This document shows positions 42,880 through 51,840 of a DNA stretch of 64,000 nucleotides, one piece after another. The position numbers were made by a program, and so were the translations under genes. The stretch comes from Arhodomonas sp051195215. Its GTDB lineage: Bacteria; Pseudomonadota; Gammaproteobacteria; Nitrococcales; Nitrococcaceae. The stretch lies in contig NZ_JBNAZM010000011.1 of the NCBI RefSeq assembly GCF_051195215.1, forward strand, positions 57,006 through 121,005, written 5' to 3'. How positions within the stretch are numbered: the first letter of the stretch is position 1; the number at the start of each line of letters is the position of its first letter. The notes below the pieces were generated by a model. It saw nothing but the letters and a program-made list of their open reading frames with translations. It was not told where the DNA came from and searched no databases.

Positions 42880-43102
42880 GGTCTATCGGCAAGGCGCGCT
42901 CGCGCCGGCGTGGCCGGGTCACGTCAAGCGAGCGCAACGCCGCCACCGGGCCGCTGTGGCGCTCCCTTCGGGCCGGACTGTGCGCCGATGGGGTCTGCGT
43001 TGCTCGCCGCTCATGGTGCCCGGCTACACCGCGCGCCTCGCGCCTTGCCCCATCGGCGCACAGTCCGGCTGACGCACGACAATACCTCTGAGAAGATTAG
43101 TA
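42880..43102. repeat. Two-hairpin palindromic element, copy 2 (left end eroded)
   Basis: Related to 24088-24357. The right end (43069-43102, reverse complement TACTAATCTTCTCAGAGG and onward to TGCGTCAG) matches the copy-1 terminal repeat at about 70%. Hairpin A has perfect 21-bp arms at 42973-42993 and 43048-43068 that differ in sequence from copy 1, yet the enclosed core (minus strand: CAAGGCGCGAGGCGCG, ending GAGCAACGC) is clearly the same. Core B (42888-42944, GGCAAGGCGCGCTCGCGC, ending CAACGCCGCC) has lost its left arm and left terminal repeat. It occupies the spacer before hisB, 170 bases from its start. Confidence 0.78.
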
Positions 43103-43272
43103 TGCTCCCAGGCCGGTCATGGGTATCGTCGTGCGGCGCGAAGCAGCCACCCGTGCGGGCGCCGGCAGTCGGCAACGCGAATGACCGGGGCAGGTCAACA
43201 GGCCCTTGTTGTGCGCGGCGTGGTATGCTCCGCGCGACAAGCAGTCCTGCGGATTCTTTGGATTCTTCAACC

Positions 43273-43866
43273 ATGGCTGATCGAAGCGCAAGCGTCGCGC
43301 GTGACACGCTGGAGACCCGCATCCGGGTCGACATCAACCTGGACGGCCGCGGTGAATCGCGGCTCGCTATCGGGGTGCCCTTCCTCGAGCACATGCTCGA
43401 CCAGATCGCCCGCCACGGGCTTATCGATCTGACCGTCGAGGCCGAGGGCGATCTCCACATCGACGCGCACCACACGGTCGAGGACGTCGGCATCACCATT
43501 GGCCAGGCGCTCGCCCAGGCAGTGGGCGAGAAGAAGGGCATCCGCCGTTTCGGTCACGCCTATTGCCCCCTCGACGAGGCGCTCTCGCGGGTGGTGGTGG
43601 ACTTCTCCGGCCGACCGGGGCTCGAGTTCCATGTGGAATTTCCCCGCGCGCGGATCGGCGAGTTCGACGTCGATCTCTTCCGCGAGTTCTTCCAGGGCCT
43701 GGTCAACCACGCCTGGATAACGCTGCACGTGGACAATCTGCGTGGCCGCAATGCTCATCACATCGCCGAGACGGTGTTCAAGGCCACCGGGCGGGCGCTG
43801 CGTATGGCGCTGGAGAGTGATCCGCGTCTCGCGGGCGCCACGCCGTCCACGAAGGGCGTGCTGTAG
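43273..43866 (+). CDS. hisB: Imidazoleglycerol-phosphate dehydratase
   Basis: 197 residues from ATG 43273; the long upstream frame crosses the palindromic element and is not credible. Monofunctional HisB: FLEHMLDQIARHGLIDL, the metal-binding DAHHTVEDVGI and the second HxxxE-like NAHHIAETVFKATGRAL. It dehydrates imidazole-glycerol phosphate in histidine synthesis, with Mn2+. It lacks the N-terminal phosphatase found in E. coli HisB. First gene of hisBHAFIE here, with repeat elements on both sides. The ribosome site is weak. Confidence 0.95.
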   Translation: MADRSASVARDTLETRIRVDINLDGRGESRLAIGVPFLEHMLDQIARHGLIDLTVEAEGDLHIDAHHTVEDVGITIGQALAQAVGEKKGIRRFGHAYCPLDEALSRVVVDFSGRPGLEFHVEFPRARIGEFDVDLFREFFQGLVNHAWITLHVDNLRGRNAHHIAETVFKATGRALRMALESDPRLAGATPSTKGVL

Positions 43867-43868
43867 GA

Positions 43869-44126
43869 CCTGCTGACGTATTGCGAGTGCGCCGCGCTAG
43901 GCTTGTCAGCCGTGCAGGAAGGCGCAAGGAGTGAAGTTTAGTGATTCTGAATAAGCGACGAGCAACGCCGCCTGGGCGGCTGACAAGCCAAACCCGGAGG
44001 GCCGGCGCCCAGTTGGCGCTATCCTACGTCGGCGCTCCCTTACGTAGTGCCGCTACGCTACGCTCGCGCCGCCTTGACTTGCGCCAACAGGGCGCCGGCG
44101 CGGCGTGCCCGCGATGCGTCAGCAGG
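43869..44126. repeat. Two-hairpin palindromic element, copy 3, inside the his operon
   Basis: 258 bp between hisB (stop at 43866) and hisH (start 44135). Outer arms about 29 bp (43869-43897, 44098-44126; CCTGCTGACG outermost) have five mismatches, all but one transitions, as expected of an ageing palindrome. Hairpin A arms GGCTTGTCAGCCG / CGGCTGACAAGCC at 43900-43912 and 43977-43989 enclose the conserved core (AAGGCGCAAGGAGTG, ending GCGACGAGCAACGC). Hairpin B arms are at 44004-44019 and 44081-44096 (one mismatch). The outer arms differ from copy 1. It is a bona fide operon insertion, so it must tolerate or modulate transcription through it. Confidence 0.8.
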
Positions 44127-44134
44127 GCCTAGGC

Positions 44135-44770
44135 ATGGGGGCCACGGTTGTCGTCGACTACGGCATGGGCAACCTGCGCTCCATGGCGAAGGCACTGGAA
44201 CACGCCGGTGCCGAAGCGGTGCGGGTGACCGATGATGCCGAGACCATCGCGGCTGCCGAGCGGGTCGTCTTCCCCGGCCAGGGTGCGGCCCGTGATTGTA
44301 TGAGTGCGCTGCATACCCACGAGCTCGTGGACGTGCTCGGCGAGGCCATGACGCGCAAGCCGTTTCTCGGCGCCTGCATGGGCATGCAGGTGCTACTGGA
44401 GTGGAGCGACGAGAACGACGGCGTGGAGCTGCTCGGGCGCTATCCGGGGCGCATCCGGCATTTCCGTGAGCATTTCGATGTCGCTTCGGGATTGAAAATT
44501 CCGCACATGGGGTGGAATCGGGTCCGCCACAGCCGCGATCATCCGCTGTGGGCCGGGGTCGCCGACGGCGAGTGGTTCTATTTCGTTCACAGCTACTATG
44601 CCGAGCCCGCCGACCCGACTCTCGTCGTGGGGACGGCGGACTACGGCGGCGAGTTCGCCTGCGCGCTCGCCCGCGAGAACGTCTTCGCCACCCAGTTCCA
44701 CCCCGAGAAGAGTCACCATGCGGGCCTGACGCTGCTCGCCAATTTCCTCCGATGGGACGGAACCGTATAA
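44135..44770 (+). CDS. hisH: Imidazole glycerol phosphate synthase, glutaminase subunit
   Basis: 211 residues from ATG 44135; the ten-residue extension in frame belongs to the repeat element. Class I glutamine amidotransferase: oxyanion strand PGQGAARDCM, nucleophile Cys81 in PFLGACMGMQ, and His189/Glu191 in ATQFHPEKSHHAG. It supplies ammonia to HisF. Its ribosome-binding region (CAGGGCCTAGG) lies at the very edge of the upstream palindromic element, so the insertion may have supplied or altered it. Confidence 0.95.
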   Translation: MGATVVVDYGMGNLRSMAKALEHAGAEAVRVTDDAETIAAAERVVFPGQGAARDCMSALHTHELVDVLGEAMTRKPFLGACMGMQVLLEWSDENDGVELLGRYPGRIRHFREHFDVASGLKIPHMGWNRVRHSRDHPLWAGVADGEWFYFVHSYYAEPADPTLVVGTADYGGEFACALARENVFATQFHPEKSHHAGLTLLANFLRWDGTV

Positions 44771-44786
44771 CGATCTGGACAAGACC

Positions 44787-45533
44787 ATGCTTCTGATTCC
44801 CGCAATCGACCTCAAGGACGGCAAATGCGTACGTCTGCGCCAGGGGCGCATGGACGATGAAACCGTCTTCTCCGATGATCCGGTGGCGATGGCCGGGCGC
44901 TGGATCGAGGCCGGTGCCCGGCGCATCCACCTGGTGGACCTCAACGGCGCGGTGGCCGGGTTTCCGGTGAATGCCGATATCATCGGCCGCATCGCCGAGG
45001 CGTATCCCGACGTCGAGCTTCAGGTGGGTGGCGGCATCCGCAGCTTCGACGTGATCCAGACGTATCTGGACGTCGGCGTGGACTACGTCATTATCGGTAC
45101 CCAGGCCGTGCGCCGTCCGGCGTTCGTGGACGACGCCTGCGACGAGTTTCCCGGCCACATCATCGTCGGCCTCGACGCCAAGGACGGAATGGTGGCCACC
45201 GACGGCTGGGAGAAGGTTTCCACGCGAACCGCCGCCGAGATGGCGCAGCGCTTCGAGGCGGCCGGCGTGGAGGCGATCGTGTTCACCGACATCGGCCGCG
45301 ACGGCATGATGCGAGGCGTGAATGCGGCCGCCACCGCAGCACTCGCGCGTTCCGTGAACATTCCCGTTATCGCCTCCGGCGGCGTGAGCACCATGGATGA
45401 TGTGCGCGCTCTCTGCGACGCTGCCGGTGACGGCATCGACGGCGCCATCGTCGGCCGGGCGCTCTACGAAGGCAGCCTGGATCTCGCCGAGGCCCAGCGC
45501 GCCGTGCTGGAGCTTACCCGTGGCACTGGCTAA
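44787..45533 (+). CDS. hisA: ProFAR isomerase
   Basis: 248 residues, TIM barrel. Catalytic Asp8 in LLIPAIDLKDGKCVRL and the second catalytic Asp in FTDIGRDGMM; phosphate-binding Gly loops in QVGGGIRS and PVIASGGVSTMDDV. It isomerises ProFAR to PRFAR, the fourth step of histidine synthesis. 16 bases after hisH and overlapping hisF by 14. Charged N-terminal motifs match HisA rather than the paralogous HisF. Confidence 0.95.
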   Translation: MLLIPAIDLKDGKCVRLRQGRMDDETVFSDDPVAMAGRWIEAGARRIHLVDLNGAVAGFPVNADIIGRIAEAYPDVELQVGGGIRSFDVIQTYLDVGVDYVIIGTQAVRRPAFVDDACDEFPGHIIVGLDAKDGMVATDGWEKVSTRTAAEMAQRFEAAGVEAIVFTDIGRDGMMRGVNAAATAALARSVNIPVIASGGVSTMDDVRALCDAAGDGIDGAIVGRALYEGSLDLAEAQRAVLELTRGTG

Positions 45534-46293
45534 GCGCATCATCCCCTGCCTGGACGTGGACGCCGGGCGGGTGGTCAAAGGTGTGCGCTTCGTCGATATC
45601 CGCGACGCCGGCGATCCGGTGGCGGTGGCGCGGGAATACGACCGTGCCGGGGCCGACGAGATCACCTTTCTCGACATCACCGCCAGCCACCAGGAGCGCG
45701 AGACCATCGTCGACGTGGTGGAGGCGGTGGCGAGCGAGGTATTCATTCCGTTGACCGTCGGCGGTGGTATCCGGGAGGTCGCCGACGTGCGCCGCATGCT
45801 CAACGCCGGTGCCGACAAGGTCGCTATCAACACCGCCGCGGTGAAATGTCCCGAATTCGTTGCCGAGGCGGCGCAGCGCTTCGGCTCGCAGTGCATCGTC
45901 GTGGCGGTGGATGGCAAGCGCGTGAGTGCCGATGGCGAGCCGCCCCGGTGGGAAGTGTTTACCCACGGTGGCCGTCGCCGGACCGGCATCGATGCCGTCG
46001 AATGGGGGGCGCGCATGGCCGAGCTCGGTGCCGGTGAGCTGCTCGTCACCAGCATGGACCGTGATGGCACCAAAGCCGGCTTTGACTGCGCGCTCACACG
46101 GGCGATCTCGGAGGCGACCGGTGTGCCGGTCATCGCCTCCGGGGGCGTCGGCACTCTCCAGCATCTCGTCGACGGGGTGCTCGACGGTCATGCCGATGCC
46201 GTGCTCGCGGCGAGCATCTTCCACTTCGGCGAGTACTCCATCGGCGAGGCCAAGGCGTACATGGCCGAACGCGGTATCGAGGTGCGGCGATGA
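45520..46293 (+). CDS. hisF: Imidazole glycerol phosphate synthase, cyclase subunit
   Basis: 257 residues from GTG 45520, which gives the canonical N-terminus ALAKRIIPCLDVDAGRVVKG (Asp12 catalytic) and has GGAG upstream; it overlaps hisA by 14 bases. Other landmarks: PLTVGGGIREVADVRRML, GADKVAINTAAV, and TSMDRDGTKAGFD with the second catalytic Asp. It condenses PRFAR with ammonia from HisH into IGP and AICAR. The stop overlaps hisI (ATGA). Confidence 0.96.
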   Translation: MALAKRIIPCLDVDAGRVVKGVRFVDIRDAGDPVAVAREYDRAGADEITFLDITASHQERETIVDVVEAVASEVFIPLTVGGGIREVADVRRMLNAGADKVAINTAAVKCPEFVAEAAQRFGSQCIVVAVDGKRVSADGEPPRWEVFTHGGRRRTGIDAVEWGARMAELGAGELLVTSMDRDGTKAGFDCALTRAISEATGVPVIASGGVGTLQHLVDGVLDGHADAVLAASIFHFGEYSIGEAKAYMAERGIEVRR

Positions 46294-46679
46294 GCTGGCT
46301 GGACGAGGTACGTTTCAACGACGACGGCCTGGTGGCGGCGATCGCCCAGGACGCCGACGACGGCCGCGTTCTGATGATGGCGTGGATGAACCGCGAGGCC
46401 CTTGCCCGCACCGCCGAGCTCGGTGAGGCGGTGTACTACTCCCGCTCGCGCGGGCGGTTGTGGCACAAGGGTGAATCGTCCGGACACGTGCAGCGCGTGC
46501 GCGAGCTTCGAATCGACTGCGACGGCGACGTTGTGTTGCTGAAAGTCGAACAGGCGGGTGGCATTGCCTGTCATACTGGAAGGCGCAGCTGCTTCTATCG
46601 CCGGCTCGACGGCGGCGGCTGGGCATCCGCCGATCCGGTGGTGCGGGATCCGGAGTCGATCTACGGAGGCGATGGATGA
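46290..46679 (+). CDS. hisI: Phosphoribosyl-AMP cyclohydrolase
   Basis: 129 residues, separate (not fused to HisE). Starts WLDEVRFNDDGLVAAIAQD; conserved VLMMAWMNREAL and YYSRSRGRLWHKGESSGH; metal-binding DCDGDVVLLKVEQ with GIACHTGRRSCFYR supplying the Zn/Mg ligands. Third step of histidine synthesis. ATGA overlaps on both sides show tight translational coupling within hisFIE. Confidence 0.95.
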   Translation: MSWLDEVRFNDDGLVAAIAQDADDGRVLMMAWMNREALARTAELGEAVYYSRSRGRLWHKGESSGHVQRVRELRIDCDGDVVLLKVEQAGGIACHTGRRSCFYRRLDGGGWASADPVVRDPESIYGGDG

Positions 46680-47008
46680 GCGACGAGGATGTTCTCAATC
46701 GTCTGGCGGCCGTGCTCGAGGCGCGCAAGGGCGATGATCCGAAGGCGTCGTACGTCGCCAAGCTCTACGCCAAGGGCGCTGACCATATTCTCAAGAAGGT
46801 CGGCGAAGAGGCCACGGAGACGGTTCTCGCCGCCAAGGACGGGGATCGTGAGCATCTGGTTTATGAGACCGCGGATCTGTGGTTCCATACTTTGGTAATG
46901 CTGGCCCACTATGATCTCGGGCCGGCCGACGTCCTCGCTGAGCTCGGTCGTCGATTCGGCCTCTCCGGCCTCGAGGAGAAGGCTGCGCGCGACGAGGGCA
47001 GCGACTGA
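46676..47008 (+). CDS. hisE: Phosphoribosyl-ATP pyrophosphatase
   Basis: 110 residues. MazG-like all-helical fold with VLNRLAAVLEARKGDDPKAS, then KKVGEEATETVLAAKDGD, whose ExxE and following Asp bind Mg2+, and YETADLWFHTLVMLAHYDL. It hydrolyses PR-ATP to PR-AMP, the second step of histidine synthesis. Last his gene; tatA follows after 75 bases, as in many gammaproteobacteria. ATGA overlap with hisI. Confidence 0.94.
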   Translation: MSDEDVLNRLAAVLEARKGDDPKASYVAKLYAKGADHILKKVGEEATETVLAAKDGDREHLVYETADLWFHTLVMLAHYDLGPADVLAELGRRFGLSGLEEKAARDEGSD

Positions 47009-47083
47009 TCGACACAGGCCCCATCAACACACATCGGCCGCCGCCTGCCTGATAGCGGCCGTATTCCCTCAGGAGGGTTCCCC

Positions 47084-47350
47084 ATGGGTTTCGGTGGTAT
47101 CAGCATCTGGTCTCTCCTGCTCATCCTGGTCATCGTGCTGCTGCTGTTCGGTACCAAGAAGCTGCGCAACGTCGGCAGCGACCTTGGCGGTGCGATCAAG
47201 GGCTTCAAGAGCGCCATCAACGAGGGCGAGCAGGAGCAAAAGCGCGACAGCGACGCTCCCAGCGAGCAGCGTCTGGAAGGCGGTGACGAGAGCGAGGCGA
47301 ACGCCGGTCACGACACCGACGCTTCTCGCGATCGCCACCACACCTCCTAG
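47084..47350 (+). CDS. tatA: Sec-independent translocase subunit TatA
   Basis: 88 residues. One N-terminal membrane helix (SIWSLLLILVIVLLLFG) followed by the FGxxK hinge (FGTKKLRNVG) and an amphipathic helix DLGGAIKGFKSAINEG; the C-terminal tail is acidic and disordered. It oligomerises to form the Tat protein-conducting channel for folded proteins with twin-arginine signals. AGGAGGG precedes the ATG. Forms an operon with tatB and tatC. Confidence 0.93.
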   Translation: MGFGGISIWSLLLILVIVLLLFGTKKLRNVGSDLGGAIKGFKSAINEGEQEQKRDSDAPSEQRLEGGDESEANAGHDTDASRDRHHTS

Positions 47351-47365
47351 CGTCGGCGGCTGGCA

Positions 47366-47749
47366 ATGTTCGACGTCAGCTTCTGGGAGCTGCTCGTCAT
47401 CGGCGTGATCGCGCTGATTGTGGTCGGCCCGGAGCGCTTGCCGGGGCTGATGCGAACGCTCGGCCTGTGGGTGGGTCGGGCGCGCGCCACGTTCTACTCC
47501 GTGCGCGACGAAATCGAGCGCGAGGCCAATGCACAGGGTCTGCGCGATACGCAGCGCGCTTTACGCGATACCGAGCGCGACCTCCGCGAAGGCGTGCAGA
47601 GCACGACCGACAGTGTGCGCTCCGAGGCCGAGCGCGCCCGTCAGGGCGTCGAGGAAGCCGCCGGTGCGGCGCAGGCCGGCAACCAGGCCGGCACATCCAC
47701 CGGCGATGACGATGCCACGCAACACCGAGGAGACCAGGCCGAGCGATGA
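47366..47749 (+). CDS. tatB: Sec-independent translocase subunit TatB
   Basis: 127 residues. N-terminal helix FDVSFWELLVIGVIALIVVG with the TatB-typical Glu at position 8 and the GPERLPGL hinge, followed by a longer amphipathic and charged helical tail (IEREANAQGLRDTQRALRD). It forms the twin-arginine receptor with TatC. 15 bases after tatA; the stop overlaps tatC (ATGA). Confidence 0.93.
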   Translation: MFDVSFWELLVIGVIALIVVGPERLPGLMRTLGLWVGRARATFYSVRDEIEREANAQGLRDTQRALRDTERDLREGVQSTTDSVRSEAERARQGVEEAAGAAQAGNQAGTSTGDDDATQHRGDQAER

Positions 47750-48513
47750 GCGCCGACCCTCGCGACGAACACGCCGTGGACGAGGACCGTCCCCTGCTCA
47801 GTCACCTCCTCGAGTTGCGCAGCCGGCTGCTGCGGATCGTCGTGGTGACGCTCGCCGTCTTCCTGCTGCTCTATCCGGTACGCGAGCCGCTCTATCACTG
47901 GCTTTCCGGCCCGCTGCAGGCGGTGCTGCCGGAGGGAGGACAGATGATCGCCACACAGGTGGCGACGCCCTTCCTTATACCGTTGAAGCTTGCGCTGGTC
48001 TCGGCGTTATTCCTGTGCGTGCCCTATATCCTCTATCAGGTGTGGGCCTTCGTCGCCCCGGGACTCTACCGCCACGAGCGCCGACTGGTCTGGCCGTTGC
48101 TGGGCTCGAGCGTGGTGCTCTTCTACCTGGGCATGGCGTTCGCGTACTTCGTCGTCTTTCCGCTGGTGTTTCGCTTCTTCGCCGGGGTCACGCCCGAGGG
48201 CGTGGCCATGATGACCGACATTGGCGAGTATCTCTCGTTCGTGCTCACGCTGTTCTTCGCCTTCGGCACGGCGTTCGAGGTGCCCATCGCCACGATCCTG
48301 CTCATCCGCAGCGGCGTGACCACCCGCGCCGACCTCGGGGCCAAGCGTCCCTACGTCATCGTGGCCGCGTTCACCGTCGGCATGCTGCTCACACCGCCGG
48401 ATGTCATCTCTCAGATACTACTCGCGCTGCCGGTGTGGCTTCTCTTCGAGCTAGGGCTCATCTTCTCCCGGTTTTTGCCGACAGCGGCTGGCGACAAAGC
48501 GACCGAAAGCTGA
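47746..48513 (+). CDS. tatC: Sec-independent translocase subunit TatC
   Basis: 255 residues, six membrane helices. The N-terminal cytoplasmic HLLELRSRLLRIV is the signal-peptide recognition site; the conserved FVAPGLYRHERR loop and the periplasmic Phe/Pro segments follow. It binds twin-arginine signal peptides. A 9-bp inverted repeat GCGACCGAA / TTCGGTCGC (48499-48507 and 48528-48536) spans the stop codon and may mark the 3' end of the his-tat transcript. Confidence 0.94.
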   Translation: MSADPRDEHAVDEDRPLLSHLLELRSRLLRIVVVTLAVFLLLYPVREPLYHWLSGPLQAVLPEGGQMIATQVATPFLIPLKLALVSALFLCVPYILYQVWAFVAPGLYRHERRLVWPLLGSSVVLFYLGMAFAYFVVFPLVFRFFAGVTPEGVAMMTDIGEYLSFVLTLFFAFGTAFEVPIATILLIRSGVTTRADLGAKRPYVIVAAFTVGMLLTPPDVISQILLALPVWLLFELGLIFSRFLPTAAGDKATES

Positions 48514-48957
48514 CTGTTAGGTAAGAATTCGGTCGCCCCTGATCGGGTGCGGCTCCGTCAGAGGTCGCATGTTGCGCCTAAACCCGCGCCACTGTTGCGC
48601 CTGTGGTCGGCCCCGCGTATCGTATTAAGGGTGTGTTGCGCTTGAGCACGCTCCCGGAGATTGGGTGAGTGCTGAGCGCGCGCCACTCTTCCTGGGCAGC
48701 AAACGTCGGGCACACAGCGAGATGAGCGCTTCCGGAGCGAGTGCATCCGGTCCCGAAGATTCGGACGGCGGCGAACGGCCGCACCCGGCCCTCCCGGGCC
48801 GGCAGCCCGTGATCGCAGGGCAGCTGCCCCGGCGGTTTTCCCCTCTCTCCCACTCGCGTGCGGGTCCTGCCGCATCGGCCGGCAAGCCCGGGCGCCGGGC
48901 TACCATTATCGGTAGTCGTCCTCTGCACACGCGCGCAAATCGCCAGGTGAACTTCCC
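48514..48957 (+). promoter_or_regulatory. Intergenic leader region upstream of sucA
   Basis: 444 bases between tatC and sucA. No credible gene: the minus-strand frames here are GC-rich shadows with no family features. A small dyad CTACC-ATTATC-GGTAG (48900-48915) lies about 45 bases before the sucA ATG and could be an operator. The repeated TTGCGCC trinities near 48570-48600 have no obvious role. No clear -35/-10 pair stands out. Confidence 0.35.
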
Positions 48958-51777
48958 ATGAATGGTGCTTTTGAACGGTTTCTGCGCAACTCGTATCTCA
49001 GCGGTTCCAACGCGACGTATATCGAGGCGCTCTACGAAGCCTATCTCAGCGATCCCGACTCGGTGCCCGCCGAATGGCGGGGATACTTCCAGGGACTCGA
49101 AGCGGGTGAGGGCGTAACCGGAAAGGACATCCCGCACAGTCCCATCGTCGCCGAGTTCGAGCGCATCGGGCGACAGCGCGGCGGTAACGGTGCCGCTGCC
49201 GAAGCGATGGCGCCGGAAGTCGCACAGAAGCAGGCGTCGGTGCTGCGCCTGATCAATGCCTACCGTTTCCGGGGGCATCAGCTCGCGGATATCGATCCGC
49301 TCGAGCTGCGCGAGAAGCCCGAGGTGCCCGATCTGGACCCGGTCTACCACGGTCTCACCGAGGCCGACATGGACCGGACATTCAACACCGGGTCGCTGTT
49401 CACCGCCGAGCGGCAGACGCTGCGCGAGATCATCGCCCTGTGCGAGGAGGTCTATGCCGGCAAGATCGGCTCGGAGTACATGCACATCACCGACACGGTG
49501 CAGAAGCGCTGGATCCAGGAGCGCCTGGAGAAGCCGCGTGCGCGCCCGGATCTCGGCGCCGAGCGTCGCATCGAGCTGCTACGCCGGCTAACCGCCGCCG
49601 AGGGCATCGAGAAATACCTGAACAGCAAGTACGTCGGGCAGAAGCGCTTCTCGCTGGAGGGTGGCGAGACCCTGATCCCCCTGCTCGACGAAGTGGTCCA
49701 GCGCGGCGGCGCACAGGGGGTCAGGGAGCTGGTGCTGGGCATGGCCCACCGTGGCCGGCTGAACGTGCTGGTCAACCTGCTCGGGAAGTCGCCCAAGGAT
49801 CTCTTCGCGGAGTTCGAGGGGGACTACGAGCTGGAGAAGGCGACCGCCGGCGACGTGAAATACCACATGGGCCACTCCTCGGACATCATGACCGATGGCG
49901 GCCCGCTGCACCTGGCGCTGGCGTTCAACCCCTCGCATCTGGAGATCGTCGATCCCGTGGTCGAGGGATCGGTGCGCGCGCGCATGCAGCGCCGGCGCGA
50001 TTTCGAGGGCGACGAGGTGCTGCCGGTGCTCATTCACGGTGACGCCGCCTTCGCCGGTCAGGGCGTGGTCATGGAGACTTTCCAGCTCTCCCAGGCACGT
50101 GGCTTCTACACCGGTGGCACGGTGCACGTAATCGTCAACAACCAGATCGGGTTCACCACCTCGAACCCGCTGGATACGCGCTCGACGCTGTACTGCACCG
50201 AGGTCGCCAAGATGGTGCAGGCGCCCATCTTCCACGTGAACGGCGACGATCCCGAGGCGGTGCTGTTTGTCACCCAGCTCGCGATGGACTACCGCAAGCG
50301 CTTCAAGCGCGACGTGGTCATCGACCTCATCTGCTACCGCAAGCACGGTCACAACGAGGCGGACGAGCCGTCGGCGACTCAGCCGATGATGTATCAGAAG
50401 ATCAAGCAGCACACCCCGGTGCGCAAGCGCTACGCCGAGCGCCTCCAGGAGGCCGGAGCGGTGGAGGCCGACATCGTCAAGCAGCTCGAGCGCGACTACC
50501 GCGACGCCCTGGACGAGGGCCGAATCGTCGCGCCGCGCATCCTCGATGCCGTGCACAACGAGTACGCCGTCGACTGGACGCCGTACTTCAACGACGGCGG
50601 CGAGCGGGAGGTGGCGACTGCGGTGTCGCTGGAGCGTATCCGCGCGTTACAGGAGAATCTTCAGCGCCTGCCCGAGGGCTTCGAGCTCAACCCGCGGGTG
50701 GCGAGCATGATGGAGAGCCGGCGCAAGATGGCCGCCGGTGCGCTCGCCATGGACTGGGGCTTCGCCGAGACCATGGCGTACGCCAGCCTTCTGGAAGAGG
50801 GCTGGAATGTCCGTCTCACCGGCCAGGACTCCGGTCGCGGCACGTTCTTCCATCGCAATGCTGTGCTGCACAATGCCCGCGACGGCAGCACCCACGTGCC
50901 GTTGAAGGACATCTCCACGGACCCGTCGAATTTCACGGTGATCGACTCGCTGCTCTCCGAGGAGGCTGTGCTCGGCTTCGAATACGGCTTCGCCACCGCC
51001 GATCCGGAAACCCTGGTGGTCTGGGAGGGGCAGTTCGGTGACTTCGTCAACGGTGCCCAGGTCGTCATCGACCAGTTCCTGAGCTCGGGTGAGGCGAAGT
51101 GGGGCCGGCTGTGCGGCCTTACCCTGTTTCTCCCCCATGGCTACGAGGGCCAGGGACCCGAGCACTCCTCGGCCCGGCTGGAGCGCTTCCTGCAGCTGTG
51201 CGCCGAGCACAACATCCAGGTGTGCGTGCCCTCCACGCCGGCGCAGTTCTTCCACATGCTGCGTCGGCAGCTGCTCCGGCCCGGACGCAAGCCGCTTATC
51301 GTCATGACGCCCAAGTCACTGCTGCGGCACAAGCTCTCCACCTCCGTGCTCGACGATCTCTCCCGCGGCCATTTCCACGTGGTGGTCGACGAGATCGACG
51401 ATCTCAAGGTGAAGGACATCCGGCGCGTCGTCCTGTGCAGCGGCAAGGTCTACTACGATCTGCTTCAGGAGCGACGCAAGCGCGAGCAGACCGATGTCGC
51501 CATCGTGCGCGTCGAGCAGCTCTATCCCTTCCCCGAGAAGGAGCTCGCTGCCCTGCTCAAGCGGCGCTACAAGGGGGCGAAGGACATCGTCTGGTGCCAG
51601 GAGGAGCCCAAGAACCAGGGCGCGTGGTATCAGATCCGTCACCACCTGGTGAATTGCCTGACGCGGGAGCAGACGCTTGCGTACGCTGGCCGGGACCCCT
51701 CGGCGTCCCCGGCGGCCGGCTACGCCAAGCTGCATCACGATCAACAGCGCCGTCTGGTCGAAACGGCGCTCGACTGA
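48958..51777 (+). CDS. sucA: 2-oxoglutarate dehydrogenase E1
   Basis: 939 residues, close to E. coli SucA (933). Begins with the short E2-binding segment (FERFLRNSYLSGSNATYIEAL). Landmarks: GMAHRGRLNVLVNLLGKS, MGHSSDIMTDGG, NPSHLEIVDPVVEG, the TPP loop GDAAFAGQGVVMET with NNQIGFTTSNP, and C-terminal LPHGYEGQGPEHSSARLERF. It decarboxylates 2-oxoglutarate in the TCA cycle. Heads sucA-sucB-lpd; succinyl-CoA synthetase genes are not adjacent. Confidence 0.97.
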   Translation: MNGAFERFLRNSYLSGSNATYIEALYEAYLSDPDSVPAEWRGYFQGLEAGEGVTGKDIPHSPIVAEFERIGRQRGGNGAAAEAMAPEVAQKQASVLRLINAYRFRGHQLADIDPLELREKPEVPDLDPVYHGLTEADMDRTFNTGSLFTAERQTLREIIALCEEVYAGKIGSEYMHITDTVQKRWIQERLEKPRARPDLGAERRIELLRRLTAAEGIEKYLNSKYVGQKRFSLEGGETLIPLLDEVVQRGGAQGVRELVLGMAHRGRLNVLVNLLGKSPKDLFAEFEGDYELEKATAGDVKYHMGHSSDIMTDGGPLHLALAFNPSHLEIVDPVVEGSVRARMQRRRDFEGDEVLPVLIHGDAAFAGQGVVMETFQLSQARGFYTGGTVHVIVNNQIGFTTSNPLDTRSTLYCTEVAKMVQAPIFHVNGDDPEAVLFVTQLAMDYRKRFKRDVVIDLICYRKHGHNEADEPSATQPMMYQKIKQHTPVRKRYAERLQEAGAVEADIVKQLERDYRDALDEGRIVAPRILDAVHNEYAVDWTPYFNDGGEREVATAVSLERIRALQENLQRLPEGFELNPRVASMMESRRKMAAGALAMDWGFAETMAYASLLEEGWNVRLTGQDSGRGTFFHRNAVLHNARDGSTHVPLKDISTDPSNFTVIDSLLSEEAVLGFEYGFATADPETLVVWEGQFGDFVNGAQVVIDQFLSSGEAKWGRLCGLTLFLPHGYEGQGPEHSSARLERFLQLCAEHNIQVCVPSTPAQFFHMLRRQLLRPGRKPLIVMTPKSLLRHKLSTSVLDDLSRGHFHVVVDEIDDLKVKDIRRVVLCSGKVYYDLLQERRKREQTDVAIVRVEQLYPFPEKELAALLKRRYKGAKDIVWCQEEPKNQGAWYQIRHHLVNCLTREQTLAYAGRDPSASPAAGYAKLHHDQQRRLVETALD

Positions 51778-51840
51778 GTATTTCGCCGGACGAATCGAGG
51801 CCTGGCCGCCAGGCCACAGGGGATAACAAGCGAGGAATCG

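Noticed and set aside
42910..43272. 121-codon extension of hisB
   Set aside because: It reads through the palindromic element copy 2; HisB proteins start at the ATG at 43273.
44058..46154. 698-codon minus-strand frame across hisH-hisA-hisF
   Set aside because: Antisense to three intact his genes; low-complexity Arg/Ser end is typical of a shadow frame.
48558..48957. Small genes upstream of sucA
   Set aside because: The frames of 100-116 codons on the minus strand are Arg/Gly/Pro-rich, lack ribosome sites and overlap the sucA start.
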